DNA of 64,000 nt from Calonectria ilicicola. Lineage: Eukaryota > Ascomycota > Sordariomycetes > Hypocreales > Nectriaceae. Where the stretch lies: contig CP085827.1 in NCBI GenBank assembly GCA_020809705.1, positions 5,952,001 to 6,016,000 of the forward strand, read 5' to 3'. The position numbers and the translations under genes are program-made. The notes below the pieces were generated by a model. It had not been told where the DNA came from. It was given only the letters and a program-made list of their open reading frames with translations, and did not search any database. Shown piece by piece: positions 44,374-54,651 of the stretch (position 1 is its first letter; the number at the start of each line of letters is the position of its first letter).

Positions 44374-45921
44374 ATGAGTGGACTCTTCTCTCGAAATGAC
44401 CCCAACGTCATCAACTCATATGGATACAAGTTTCGCATGACGGAACTGCACCAAACACCAGAGCAACTGGCCCCACTCAAACACAAATTCGACCAGGTGG
44501 GCACTGACGCGCTCACGGCTCTTGATGCCCTCTTCCCCCCACCGCCTCCCCGCACTGGTTGGTATGCCAAGTCGGCCAAAGAAGACGCCCAGCCGGATCG
44601 AGACACCTATGCTCTGCTCCGCGACAATCATGACAAGGACCCGCGGCTCAAACTTCTCTGGGACGAGGTTAACTCTGTCCCAGACTGGGTCGACTGGGAC
44701 CAGATCAAACGGGGCCAAGACGTATTTTACAGATATGCCCCAGCTGCAGTCGCTGGCTTTGCTTTCCAAGGCTTGCTCGCTACTACAGTAAGTTTGCTTG
44801 AGTCCAGATGGTAAAGCCTAAATAATCTAACTTCTTTTCTAAAGGGAGCATCCTACCGGCCTGCGGAAACCCTCGTGCGCACCGGCGGTCATTCAACAAA
44901 AGTGGCAAAGAATCGGCTTTTTGAGACTTTTCAGCTCATTCTACAAGTGAGCAAATCCATTGAGGATGTCCAGCCTGGCGGTGAAGGGTTTGCCTCAGCA
45001 GTCCGCGTTCGGCTGCTCCACGCCTCAGTGCGCAACCGCATTCTCAAGCTCAATGAGCAGCGTCCAGGATACTTCGACGTGGCCAAGTATGGTGTGCCCA
45101 TCAACGAGTTGGACTCGATGCAGTCGGTGTGTGCCTTTTCCACCAATCTCGTGTGGCTAGCCCTACCGCGCCAGGGCATTTACGTGCGCCACCAAGAGGC
45201 TCTCGACTACCTTGCACTATGGAAATGGGTCTGCTACGTGCTTGGAACTCCGTACTGGGTCCTCGACACGCCTCAGCTCGCGCTAGCGACCATGGAGTCG
45301 CTCATGTACGACTGCCTTAGTCCGAGTAAGAATTCAAAGGTACTAGCACAGAACTTGGTCAATTCTCTAGATGGCGTGGCGCCGATCTACGAGCCAAAGG
45401 AATTCTTTGAGGCGGGCACACGATATATCAATGGCGATGAAATATGTAACGAGATTGGCCTTGGTGACCCTGGTCTGTACTGGGGTGCGGTAGTGAGAGG
45501 CCAATGCTGGGCTCTGATGATTATTACCTACATTTCCCGTTCGATCCCGGCCTGGGATAGGTGGCAGGTGAAGGTAAGTTTTCAATTGGATGTACATCAG
45601 CCAGCAGTGAACTAACAAAAATGACAGACGTTCCGAAATCTCTTTTGGGATTATGTCATCGAGCACAAGGATGGTCTGAATGGCGGATACAGGTATGAGT
45701 TCAAGTATGTTCCTCATCCCGATGCGCAGACGGGAACCGAAAAGGCTGGTCGTACACCATCAAAAATGGGCATTGGCGCTCTAGAGATCTTTGGACTGGT
45801 TGGCTTTGTGACCGCTATTACCTTAGCTACCGCTATTCTTAGCTTGATGGCGAAGCTAGCTCTCGGTACATCTCCTGTTATGCCTCTTATTACTACAGCG
45901 AGTATCTACCTGAAGAAATGA
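44374..45921 (+). CDS. MpaB-like membrane oxygenase (DUF2236 / rubber-oxygenase catalytic domain)
   Basis: Exons 44374-44787, 44845-45573 and 45628-45921 give 478 aa. Family hallmarks in order: VPDWVDWDQIKRGQDVFYR, YAPAAVAGFAFQGLLATTGA, the RVRLLHASVR helix with the His expected to ligate haem, and the helical core LALWKWVCYVLGTP. A C-terminal hydrophobic segment (GLVGFVTAITLATAILSLM) fits membrane anchoring. Known relatives: bacterial latex-clearing protein cleaves C=C bonds of polyisoprene, and MpaB is the ER-bound oxygenase that cleaves the farnesyl chain in mycophenolic acid biosynthesis. By analogy this enzyme could cleave an alkene or prenyl chain to a carbonyl compound. Next to three BVMOs it suggests sequential C=C and C-C cleavage; this pathway order is inference. 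Confidence 0.88.
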
Positions 45922-46337
45922 TTTGGAAATTGAGATGTTGCATTACATGGTTAAGCATGAATCTATGCTCCTAGCACAAGTTTGGCTCTTTTGCCATTTT
46001 CATTTAGATAGGTTAAAATCCTAAATTCGCAACGTCTATTTACATCCTGCGCTTGTTGGCGGAGGAATGTGTCGAGTGTTTGAATATTGCTTCTCTAAAC
46101 CCCGAGTTACTAAAATGGCGGTTAGTGAAGCAAGTAGGAATTGGGACAGGGGGCTAGGTTCAAATTTTCGTGCTAATCGGGATGCACTTTTCCTCATGAT
46201 CAAATATCCGCATATTGAGACACCAAACATTCTTTTCGCGGTTTCGACAAAATATTGGGCTCCAGATATTAATGAAATATTTCGAAGGAATCTTGGTACT
46301 CTTTTTGTCATCTCTATTCCTATGGTCTACAAACTAC

Positions 46338-46853
46338 TCAACTCTGGCCGTGGATTTTTCCTAACTCTCTCGCCACGGCGTCATGATATCCTTCAATGCC
46401 AGCTGTCCTCATGCACACTACGAGCAAGTCCTCGGGTATCTGACCGCCACGCGGCTGCTCAATGCTAAGAGTGCGTTTGAACAGACAGGCTTCCTTTTTC
46501 TTGCCGTCAACTTCCATGACGGCCTCGTCAAACACATATTCGATCTCCGTGGCCCCCTTCGCCCCGTCGCTGATGGCGTCGTCTGTTGCACCGATTCCGT
46601 CGACCTGAAGAAAGGACCATTTGTGAGGTTTCATAGCCGTGATAAGAGTCCACTTTGAGTAATAGACATTTTCCGCCAGGCTGACCTTTTCCGTCCACTC
46701 GTCGCCTAGCTTAAGCGGAATCGTGAGATGTTGCTGGATACCGCCACTACCTTGGTAAGTGAGCGGCCAGTTGTGTGGATTTGTGACGAAGTCGTAGACT
46801 TGATCGCACGTGTATGGGAGCAAAGTCTGTGAAGTTGCTGAGCAGATTCCCAT
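46338..46853 (-). CDS. SRPBCC-family (START-like / polyketide-cyclase-like) protein
   Basis: Intronless, 171 aa, starting at ATG 46851-46853. The pattern LPYTCDQVYDFVTNPHNWPLTYQG is the first strand and helix of an SRPBCC hydrophobic-pocket fold; later strands GDEWTEKVSL and KWTLITAMKPHKWSF and the long C-terminal helix (GIEGYHDAVARELGKIHG) fit. Such proteins bind hydrophobic ligands or act as cyclases/dehydratases; no catalytic residues can be inferred by eye. It faces the MpaB-like gene tail-to-tail and shares a 557-bp promoter with the TfdA-like gene, which carries a full cluster motif. Function open. Confidence 0.78.
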   Translation of the reverse strand: MGICSATSQTLLPYTCDQVYDFVTNPHNWPLTYQGSGGIQQHLTIPLKLGDEWTEKVSLAENVYYSKWTLITAMKPHKWSFLQVDGIGATDDAISDGAKGATEIEYVFDEAVMEVDGKKKEACLFKRTLSIEQPRGGQIPEDLLVVCMRTAGIEGYHDAVARELGKIHGQS

Positions 46854-47058
46854 GGTGGTGATTGTGACGCTTTTAGGTTGTGAATTTGAGGGGGCTTGAT
46901 GAAACTTTTGAATGCAATGCCAAATGTGTGCAAAGTTGATAGATTGTGACCAAAGGACCCTTTCTCAACTTGTTTTCGAATATCAACTAGAGCGAGCAAG
47001 ATGAAGAGAGTGATATGCCGGCAGTTCTTATCGTTACTAGACGAGAGCTATTGGGCCT

Positions 47059-47073
47059 CGGAAAATGTATCCG
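47059..47073. promoter_or_regulatory. Cluster motif CGG-N9-CCG, shared SRPBCC/TfdA-like promoter
   Basis: CGGAAAATGTATCCG, almost identical to the copy between the two regulator genes (59109-59123). It lies 206 bp from the SRPBCC start and 338 bp from the dioxygenase start. Confidence 0.6.
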
Positions 47074-47410
47074 GGCATAGAATCAAACCTGATCAGGTGG
47101 CGGCTAGTATGAGCTTACCTGTTTCCGACCTTCTCGGATCTGCCCCCGGTTACTCCGAGAATTTTACAAAATTAGACAGATGTCTGAATAACAACTACAT
47201 TCAGGGATTCGCATAAGTGTGGATGGCTTAGGCTCAATGAAATGGAGGCCTTGTAACAGAGACTGAGCATAGTATTTAGATGCAATTCCTTCTCGATTTT
47301 GATTCAGGGCACCAGATAGTAAAAATCGCGACTAATACGACAAGACGGAAAAAGCAGGTTGAAGATACAATACACCCTGAACTACCCCCAATCCAATTCA
47401 CAGACCAGTC

Positions 47411-48373
47411 ATGCCTTCTGTCTTTAACCCCAGTCCCTTGACTTTCACTCCTCTGCACCCGACTTTCGGAGCGGTCGTAGAGGGGATGGAATGGGACGGA
47501 CCAGTCCCGCAAGAAGTCATTGACGAAATAACCGAGGCTGTCCACAAATATGGAGTGCTCGTTTTCCGTCAAGCCAACCTTGACAACGAGCAACACATTG
47601 CTTTCTCTCGGCAGTTTGGCGACTTGGACGACGTCAAAGCTCATATCAAGGCCGGTCGCGCAATGCGATTCCCTGACCAGCCCGAGATCTTTGACGTGTC
47701 CAATCTCGACGAGCATGGCCAGGTACTCACCAACATCGACCCTGTGCGCAGGGGGGCCAACAAAGGAAATACTCTCTGGCACGCCGACATGGCCTACAAC
47801 CCGCAAAGATGCTCCTATTCACTGCTCCGCGCCGTCGAGCTACCTCCAAAAGGTACAGGGGGCGAAACACAGTATCTGGATTCTCGCACTGCCTATGAGG
47901 AGATGCCCCAGGATATGAAAAACAGCATCAAGGATCTTGTGACTAACAATTCATTGATGCACAACCGCAAGCTAGCCGCACCTGATGTTTTCAAACACGT
48001 CAACCCGGAAGACTACCCAATGTCTCGGCACCGCCTTGTCCAGCTCCACGAAGCCTCTGGACGCGATAACCTTTACATCGCTACGTATGCGCACCACTTT
48101 GACGGTCAGAGCATGGAAGAGAGCAAGCCACTGATACAGAAGCTTCTGGCGTGGGTATCGCAACCTAAGTATATGCTTACGGTGTCGTACGAGAATGATG
48201 GCGATTTAGTCATGTGGGACAACCGCGCCGTCTTGCACCGCGCAACAGAAACGGGATCTTACGATGGCAAGCACAAGCGTGATATGAGGCGTACTACGGT
48301 CAAGGACTGTGGCAAGTTCGGGTGGGGGGAAAATGGAGTTGGATGCTCGTGGAAAGCTGGGCTCTCCAACTGA
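47411..48373 (+). CDS. TfdA/TauD-family Fe(II)/2-oxoglutarate dioxygenase
   Basis: Intronless, 320 aa. Facial triad: His124 and Asp126 in TLWHADMAYN and distal His276 in AVLHRATE; arginines at 290-294 are placed to hold 2-oxoglutarate. The N-terminal YGVLVFRQANLDNEQHIAFSRQFG and the whole length match the alpha-ketoglutarate-dependent 2,4-D dioxygenase group. Members hydroxylate unactivated carbons, often leading to ether or sulfonate cleavage; fungal relatives have varied substrates. No introns in this gene or the next, unlike most of the cluster, which may hint at a separate origin such as old transfer. The HpcH/HpaI aldolase follows 240 bp downstream on the same strand. Confidence 0.93.
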   Translation: MPSVFNPSPLTFTPLHPTFGAVVEGMEWDGPVPQEVIDEITEAVHKYGVLVFRQANLDNEQHIAFSRQFGDLDDVKAHIKAGRAMRFPDQPEIFDVSNLDEHGQVLTNIDPVRRGANKGNTLWHADMAYNPQRCSYSLLRAVELPPKGTGGETQYLDSRTAYEEMPQDMKNSIKDLVTNNSLMHNRKLAAPDVFKHVNPEDYPMSRHRLVQLHEASGRDNLYIATYAHHFDGQSMEESKPLIQKLLAWVSQPKYMLTVSYENDGDLVMWDNRAVLHRATETGSYDGKHKRDMRRTTVKDCGKFGWGENGVGCSWKAGLSN

Positions 48374-48450
48374 TTCACAGGCACTCACTACATGGATCCA
48401 TCGCTTCTTTGTCCTATTGTACGCATCTGTTATCTGTCTAGCTAAGTAGT

Positions 48451-48465
48451 CGGAAACATTTTCCG
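48451..48465. promoter_or_regulatory. Cluster motif CGG-N9-CCG, aldolase promoter
   Basis: CGGAAACATTTTCCG, one mismatch from a perfect palindrome, in the 240-bp gap between dioxygenase and aldolase and 148 bp before the aldolase ATG. Confidence 0.6.
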
Positions 48466-48613
48466 ATGTTATGCCCGCTCATTTCTTTTATATGCTGTAT
48501 ATCGTCTAGTTTACTATAAATCAGAATGCCAATAACACTTTCCTTTACATTGCTCAAGCTTGTTTCGATCGTGAAAGTCAATCGCGTCAATCCCAATCTT
48601 TTATCACAAAAAT

Positions 48614-49492
48614 ATGTATCAACAAGATGAGCATCAATTAGCCGACAGAGGTACCCATTCAATCAGGCCAAAGCCGACCAGTTTAATTGGCACCATTGTT
48701 AGCAAGACAGGGCCGGCTCTCGGACTTGCCTTGACCATTCCATCGATAGTCGTAGCGCAGGTCGTTGGCCAGAAACCTTACGACTTCGTCCTCATAGATA
48801 TGGAACATTCACCGTTGTCTCCAGAGTTGATGACGCAAATGGTGCATGCAGTTGTCCATTCTTCCAATGGAACGTGTTTCCCCCTTGTTCGTGTTCCGTC
48901 GTCGGCCGTTGAGTGGATCAAATGGGCGCTCGACAGCGGCGCAGCTGGCATCGTCGTTCCTATGATCAACAACAGGAAAGAAATGGAAGAGGTCGTGGAG
49001 CGGGCACTCTACCCACCGCGGGGAAAGAGAAGCTTTGGGCCGTCGAGATCACCTTGGGGATTGGTAGACGGTGTTCACGGTGGAGTGGGCACATATTTCC
49101 AGAGGGCGCTGGATGGAGATATTGCCATATTGCCTATGATTGAATCGGCAGAGGGCGTTGAAAACGCCGCGGACATATTGTCAGTTAACGGCGCCTCTGG
49201 GGTCTTTATCGGACCTATCGACCTAAGACTTTCTCTTGGGCTAAGCGGCGTAGACGGGTCCGAGCCTATCTACATGTCATCCTTGAATAGGATTTTTCAC
49301 GCTGCAAAGGGGCACAACAAGATCGTTGGGACCCTCGGGATGGGCTCCAACATGGTTAGTAAACGAGTCCAAGAAGGAGTAGACTTTCTCGTTGTAGCAG
49401 CGGATATGGCTGTGTTAGCAGAAGGAGTAGAGAATAGATTGTCAGAGGCAGCGCTGTTAGTCTCGAAGCATGAATCTAGGCCGTCACTATAA
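48614..49492 (+). CDS. HpcH/HpaI-family class II aldolase
   Basis: Intronless, 292 aa. Signature residues of metal-dependent pyruvate aldolases are visible: DMEHSP with His65, Arg93 in LVRVPS, GAAGIVVPMI, Glu177 in PMIESAEG and Asp203 in GPIDLRLSLG; Glu177 and Asp203 are the expected metal ligands. Family reaction: reversible cleavage of 4-hydroxy-2-oxo acids such as 2,4-dihydroxyhept-2-ene-1,7-dioate to pyruvate or glyoxylate-type products plus an aldehyde. This is the strongest argument that the cluster is catabolic, because it links to central metabolism. It ends 65 bp from the stop of the convergent FMN dehydrogenase, which could act on 2-hydroxy acids of the same route. Confidence 0.93.
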   Translation: MYQQDEHQLADRGTHSIRPKPTSLIGTIVSKTGPALGLALTIPSIVVAQVVGQKPYDFVLIDMEHSPLSPELMTQMVHAVVHSSNGTCFPLVRVPSSAVEWIKWALDSGAAGIVVPMINNRKEMEEVVERALYPPRGKRSFGPSRSPWGLVDGVHGGVGTYFQRALDGDIAILPMIESAEGVENAADILSVNGASGVFIGPIDLRLSLGLSGVDGSEPIYMSSLNRIFHAAKGHNKIVGTLGMGSNMVSKRVQEGVDFLVVAADMAVLAEGVENRLSEAALLVSKHESRPSL

Positions 49493-49557
49493 AAATATAG
49501 ATGCAACTATGTCATTGACAGTATATTTCTATGATGGCCAATAATTAAATGGAGACG

Positions 49558-51230
49558 TCAGATTTTCGCCTCAATATGCTTTTTATGTCTCTCCCTCCAG
49601 AAGTCATCTAGGTCGATGTTACTACAGTCGAGTTGAGAGATGGCAGTCACACCAAGCAGTCTCATTGTCGTCTGTATTTCGTCACTCAAAACTAGAAATT
49701 ATCAGTCAACGAATGTTGGGAACGCCTCCACTCTATGAGGTTCTTGCAGCCAAGTAATAAAGTAACTGAGAACTCACTTTGGATTGCCTTCAGAATTCCT
49801 TCGTCTCCGTAGGCGCTCATAGCATAGAGGAAGCCACGGCCAATGCCGACCGCTCGGGCCCCCAAGCAGAGTGCTTTCACCACATCAGTGCCTCGAGTAA
49901 CACCTCCATCGACGTAAACCTCAAGTCTCTGAAACACCTCTGGGCAACGAACTCTTATGTCTAGCAAGACCTGGATCGAAGAGGGCGCGTAGTCAAGCTG
50001 TCTTCCGCCGTGGTTGCTAAGATAGATACCGTCCACGCCGTGGCGCGTCGCCTCAAGTGCGTCCTCGGCTGTCTGAATGCCCTTTAAAATGATTGGCTTA
50101 TTGCCCCAGCAGGTCCGAATCCAGGACAAGTCGCTCCATTCCAACTCATGACAATGTACCCCTCGGAGCACCGGAGTCTCCTCCCCTGGGATTTGAGGTG
50201 GAGGGCTGGTAGCAGCGTCGACGATGCTACTGTCAACGTTTACTAACGCTTTGAATCGATCATCATCATCCCGCTTGCCTATAACTGCTGAGTCTACCGT
50301 CACAACGAGTGCTTCGAAACCGGAATTTCTTGCTTGAGCTATCAGTCTTTCAGCGTCCTTCTTCACTCTAGGCACGTACAGCTGGAAAAACAATGCCCCC
50401 CCGCGACGCTCAGGGTTGTCCTTGAATGACGTCATTACCTCGGCAGGCGGAACAGATGAGTACGTAGAGACACACTGGGGGATCGCCATTCGAGCAGCTC
50501 CTCTAGCAAGACAAACTTCACCATCCTTGTGGCCGAGTCGAGCCGCTGCAGTGGGAGCAATGAATACAGGCATGCTGCTCTCTGCACCCATGATCCGGCA
50601 ACGCATCAAAGCGCTTGTGACCTTTATGAGAACTCGGGGCCGGAACGTTATGCGGCTCCAATCATGGCGATTCCGATGAAAAGTGGCCAACGTCTCGGCG
50701 CCACTGCTGAAGTAAGAAAATGCTTTGGGTGGGAGAAGTGCGCGACCGGCTTGTTCAAGATCTTCTAGGGACTGGCAAGCTGAGAGGGGGAGAACCAAGT
50801 CATGAGAGAGTTGAGTCATCGAAGCGGCTGGGGGCAGCGATTTTTGCGGTTGAGTTTGCGTTGCTTCTTGGGTATCCGGGTCAGCAGCGCTGATGGTCAC
50901 TGGCCCCAGTTGGTTCTCTGTCTTGGTCAATTTTGGAGCGAGAGCCGGTGGAGTTTTCTGGCTGACCTTTAGGGAGATGATTCTCAATTGTTCCCGGCAT
51001 ATGGAACGGCTCGTACTCTTCAGTCGCGTCCTGGAAAGAGTGTGAGTCTCTTCGGTTGGTTTCAAGTGCACATAGGATGTGGGACCAACTTTGCCGGCAA
51101 GCCGGAGAATGGCCTTCGCACCCCCAGGGTGATGGTCAACAAATTCAGTGACATCGTATGCATTGCCTGCAATAATGACCCAGCACGATGACCGGGAATT
51201 GTGCTGCGCAACGTCTGTAGCTGACACCAT
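49558..51230 (-). CDS. Cytochrome b2-like FMN-dependent 2-hydroxy-acid dehydrogenase
   Basis: Exons 51090-51230, 50967-51030, 49778-50917 and 49558-49691 give 492 aa. The start is the ATG of MVSATDVAQHN. An N-terminal cytochrome b5 domain has haem ligands His34 (HHPGG) and His57 (EPFHMPG); the second is restored only by removing intron 1, whose donor GTTGGT is unusual. Intron 2 (50918-50966) restores the LPKENQLGPVT linker. The FMN-dependent dehydrogenase barrel follows, with IAPTAAARLGH, the catalytic-His segment SNHGGRQLDY, VYVDGGVTRG and GARAVGIGRGF. Family reaction: oxidation of L-lactate or other L-2-hydroxy acids to 2-oxo acids, electrons going to cytochrome c or O2. No clear mitochondrial presequence precedes the b5 domain. 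Divergent from the MFS gene. Confidence 0.92.
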
Positions 51231-51387
51231 GGTACTGAGGCTGGAGATGGGGAACACAGCAGCCGACGATCAGATCTCTGTTCAGACAATTGCGGCATCA
51301 TATGAAGGCGTTATCGTCCCTTAAAAAGCGGCAGTTGTTATTTTGATATCATATCGATCCTCGTTCCACTTCCACCATGTTCCCTGG

Positions 51388-51402
51388 CGGCTATATTTTC
51401 CG
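51388..51402. promoter_or_regulatory. Cluster motif CGG-N9-CCG, shared FMN-dehydrogenase/MFS promoter
   Basis: CGGCTATATTTTCCG; read on the other strand it is CGGAAAATATAGCCG, like the copy at 59109. It lies 158 bp from the dehydrogenase start and 276 bp from the transporter start. Confidence 0.6.
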
Positions 51403-51677
51403 GTCTGGCACAGATGTGAGAGTTGGCCGTGCTATCATGAAGCTGCCTTCGGCAATATTGTGAAAGATATGTTTCCAGCATCCGGTACAAGTAGCCTACT
51501 AAAATACAAATCCCTTTTCTAGTGCATTCATCCGTAAACTCCAAGTTGAGAGGGTTATTGGCCATTAAAAGAGTTACATGAAGGCCTTCAGCTTGTAACA
51601 TTGAGGAGAACCAAATACTCATCTCAGGCCACACCCATTGTGACCAGCGCCCTCACCACCTCCTGAAATTGTTGAAG

Positions 51678-53375
51678 ATGCCCCTTCACCTCAACCATGG
51701 CTTCGACCAGCCGAAACGACACTATACTTGGCGTATGGTTGCCTACGCCACATGTCTATCCTTTGGGTCCCTTGCCCATGGATACAATGCCAGCGTCATT
51801 GGCACAACAATCGGGCAACCTTCATTTCTCGACTATATGGGCTCAAGTCTCATCCAGGGAAAGCAGTTGAGCTTGGTAGTGGGAATGTATTATGCTGGGG
51901 GGTTTATAGGCTCCTGTATCACTGCTCCGTTGGCAGACAAGGTGGGAAGAAAATGGACCACCTTCGTTGGTGCATTGAGCACATTAATCTTCGCCGCCGT
52001 CGCGGCTGGCTCCGTTAATCCTGACATGTTTATCGCCTTCCGCTTCTTTGTCGGACTTGCGTGAGTGAACGGGTGTATCACCGCCCCCGATTCTTATACA
52101 ATAGCGCTGAGGCTGACTTTGTGTCTCAAGATCCACGATGCTGTTTTGCATTATCCCGGTTTGGATAACGGAAATCGTTCCTCCAGAAGGCCGAGGTATT
52201 TTGGTGGACGCTCACCCCATTCTCATCAATTTCGGATATTGTCTTGCCTCTTACGTTGGAGTCGGTTTTTACTACGTCCACGGTGGGAATCAGCAATGGC
52301 GAGGTCCATTGGCCATTGGATGTCTGCCCGCTCTCGTGGCTGTTTTGACGATATCCTTTATGCCCGAAAGTCCCCGATGGTTGCTCATGCAAGGGGATGA
52401 GGCAGCTGCCTGGAAGATTGTGAAGGCCCTTCACCGAGACCCAAGCGATAAAAATCATGAATATGCTACTCTCGAATTCGTTAAGATGAAGCAGCAGATT
52501 GCGGTTGATCGAGGGCTAAATGTGGGTTACAAAGAGATGGTTACACGCCCATCATACCGGAAGAGACTTCTTATTGCGGGTAGCTTGATTTTCTTCTTGC
52601 AAGCATCCGGAGCCCTTGTTATCAATAGTATGTCAGAGTATTTTGGTCTGCTCTACCTTCCCCGCTAATTCATGTTTGCAAAGACTACGGTGTATATCTG
52701 TATGCCGCACTAGGCTACGACGCGGAAAAACAGCTTCAATTCCAAGCCGGCTGGGTTGCTGTCGCCGCCGCGGTGAACTGGGCCGCCATCTTAATTGTCG
52801 ACAGATTACCCCGGCCCTGGCTCATCACCATTGGGTTCGCTGGATGTTTATCTACCCTCATCGTCGAAGCAGCAATCCAAGCAACGTACCTTGGCAGCGA
52901 TAACAAGAACGCTCTCCGGGCTGGAGTCAGTATGCTTTACACGTTTGTCTTCTTCTATGGCTTCTTCCTAGATGGCTCAACATTTTGTACGTGTCATTTT
53001 TTTCTCCTCCACCACCTTGAATCCCGTTTTAACATCAGTCTTGGCGTAGTTTACATCGGGGAAATCTTCCCAAACCACCTTAGAGCCCACGGCATGACAT
53101 TCTCAATGGCACTCTTGAATTTGCTGAATATTATCTGGCAGATTTCGGGCCAATACGCTCTTGAAAGCATCGGCTGGAAATACTACCTTCCATTCATTAT
53201 TCTCACTGGATTCTCCCTCATCGTCGTTCCTCTCACTTTCCCAGATACCCGTAACTTGCCGCTTGAGGACATTGCTGCTTTATTTGGTGACGATATTATT
53301 ACCACACATGATACTAGAGACACTTCTGGAGGAATGTTAGGGAAGGTTGAAGTTGAGACGGAGGAACTTGCATGA
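51678..53375 (+). CDS. MFS sugar-porter-type transporter
   Basis: Exons 51678-52060, 52131-52627, 52684-52986 and 53050-53375 give 502 aa. The start is the ATG of MPLHLNHG. Sugar-porter signatures: PLADKVGRKW in the loop after TM2, the ITEIVPPEGRG block, FMPESPRWLL before the central loop, VYIGEIFP-like FYIGEIFPNHLRAHG after TM10, and PLTFPDTRNLPLED at the C-terminus. About 12 hydrophobic segments are apparent. In fungal clusters such carriers import sugars, quinate, lactose-like or aromatic acid substrates. Here it probably brings in the growth substrate or a degradation product. Divergent from the FMN dehydrogenase with a shared cluster motif. Confidence 0.92.
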
Positions 53376-54651
53376 CTCGGGTTATTCAAGCTGTAGCTTT
53401 TTGGAAAGTCTTTGGAGATTGGTATTTATCTATATCGAGTAGGTAATATTGAGAGAAGACCTTATTGATCTTCGGGTCAGGCATCAATCTTAGCTTTTCT
53501 AGATTGGCTACCGTGAGTAAATGATGAAATGTATTTCTAAATTCTACGGCTAAAACACAATACTATAGGCTCTTTAGTTATAGTGTGTGAGCTGTGAGAT
53601 CTCTGAGGCGACTGTATTGCGCCTTATCTTATATTGGACCTATGATTACTCTATTGGTGAAGCGGTCTCCAATTTTTAGATTGTGAACAATGGAAGAAAA
53701 CGTTTGAGGGAACTGAGGGTAGATGTTAGCGTGAACCCAGATGCCCTTGATCTTCATATAGACCTACAATAACGGATTATGAGCCCGAAGTTCAAAGAAA
53801 CATGGAGACAGGATAACCCACCTAGCCTCAGTTATAGAGACAAATCTGTGCCATCTATAGAAGTAAATTAGCAAAATATACATACCTAAACCATTACTTG
53901 AAAATTTTAAGATGGATTGCTAACGCACAGCGGCCGAGTTTTCCGAGGGCTTCTCTGAATAAAACGTCAATAGAAATTCTAGGCCAAGTGTCTCAACTGA
54001 GTTAAAACTTACCCTACACCACAGGCGGAAAATTGGACATCCTTGGCCAATCCAGCTCAGCTGAACGTGTCTGGATGGGCCCACTCACCTATGTGGGTCC
54101 GGTCAGGTGACTCAGTCTCCAACCCCGCCAATTCCCTGTTGCGGAAAAGGGGTGGTTTTTTTTCGGCAATTTTGGCGGTGGATGACTGTGAAATTTCTCC
54201 CATCATCCTTAGCCGGCTAATTGAGGCATATCCTTGTCCGTGTGAGTGTGGATCCAAGGCAAGGATGCGTACAAAGTATTTCGTACTCTGTGCAAACCTG
54301 GCAACCCGGAAAAAGCCTAGATGGTTCAATCGCTACACTGTCACGCTGCCTAGACCATGGCTCTGAAGGGTGGATAGGTCTGTGGTGACAGACAGCTCCA
54401 AGTTTTCCGGGATCCGTCAATTATCAGGTTGAATTCACTTACACAATCGCATCATGCCTCTGGCACAACACTTGGGATATCTGCATCAAACCAGGAGCCG
54501 AAAATAGCTAGTTTCATGTTCTTAATTGTTGTCCCGTCGGAAGCAAGCCGCATATAACAAGAATCAAGATGACGTTGATGCACCCCAGAATTAGGATATT
54601 ACAAATTCAATATCACGATTATCCTCCTACATCCAACATTACCCAGACATC
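53376..54651. other. Long promoter region of monooxygenase 3
   Basis: No gene recognised in ~1.28 kb. Contains one full cluster motif (53931-53945) and three isolated CGGAAAA half-sites (about 54026, 54142 and 54310) plus TTTTCCG at 54413-54419. Confidence 0.5.
53931..53945. promoter_or_regulatory. Cluster motif CGG-N9-CCG, upstream of monooxygenase 3
   Basis: CGGCCGAGTTTTCCG, about 0.7 kb before the monooxygenase-3 ATG; several extended half-sites lie closer to the gene. Confidence 0.5.
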
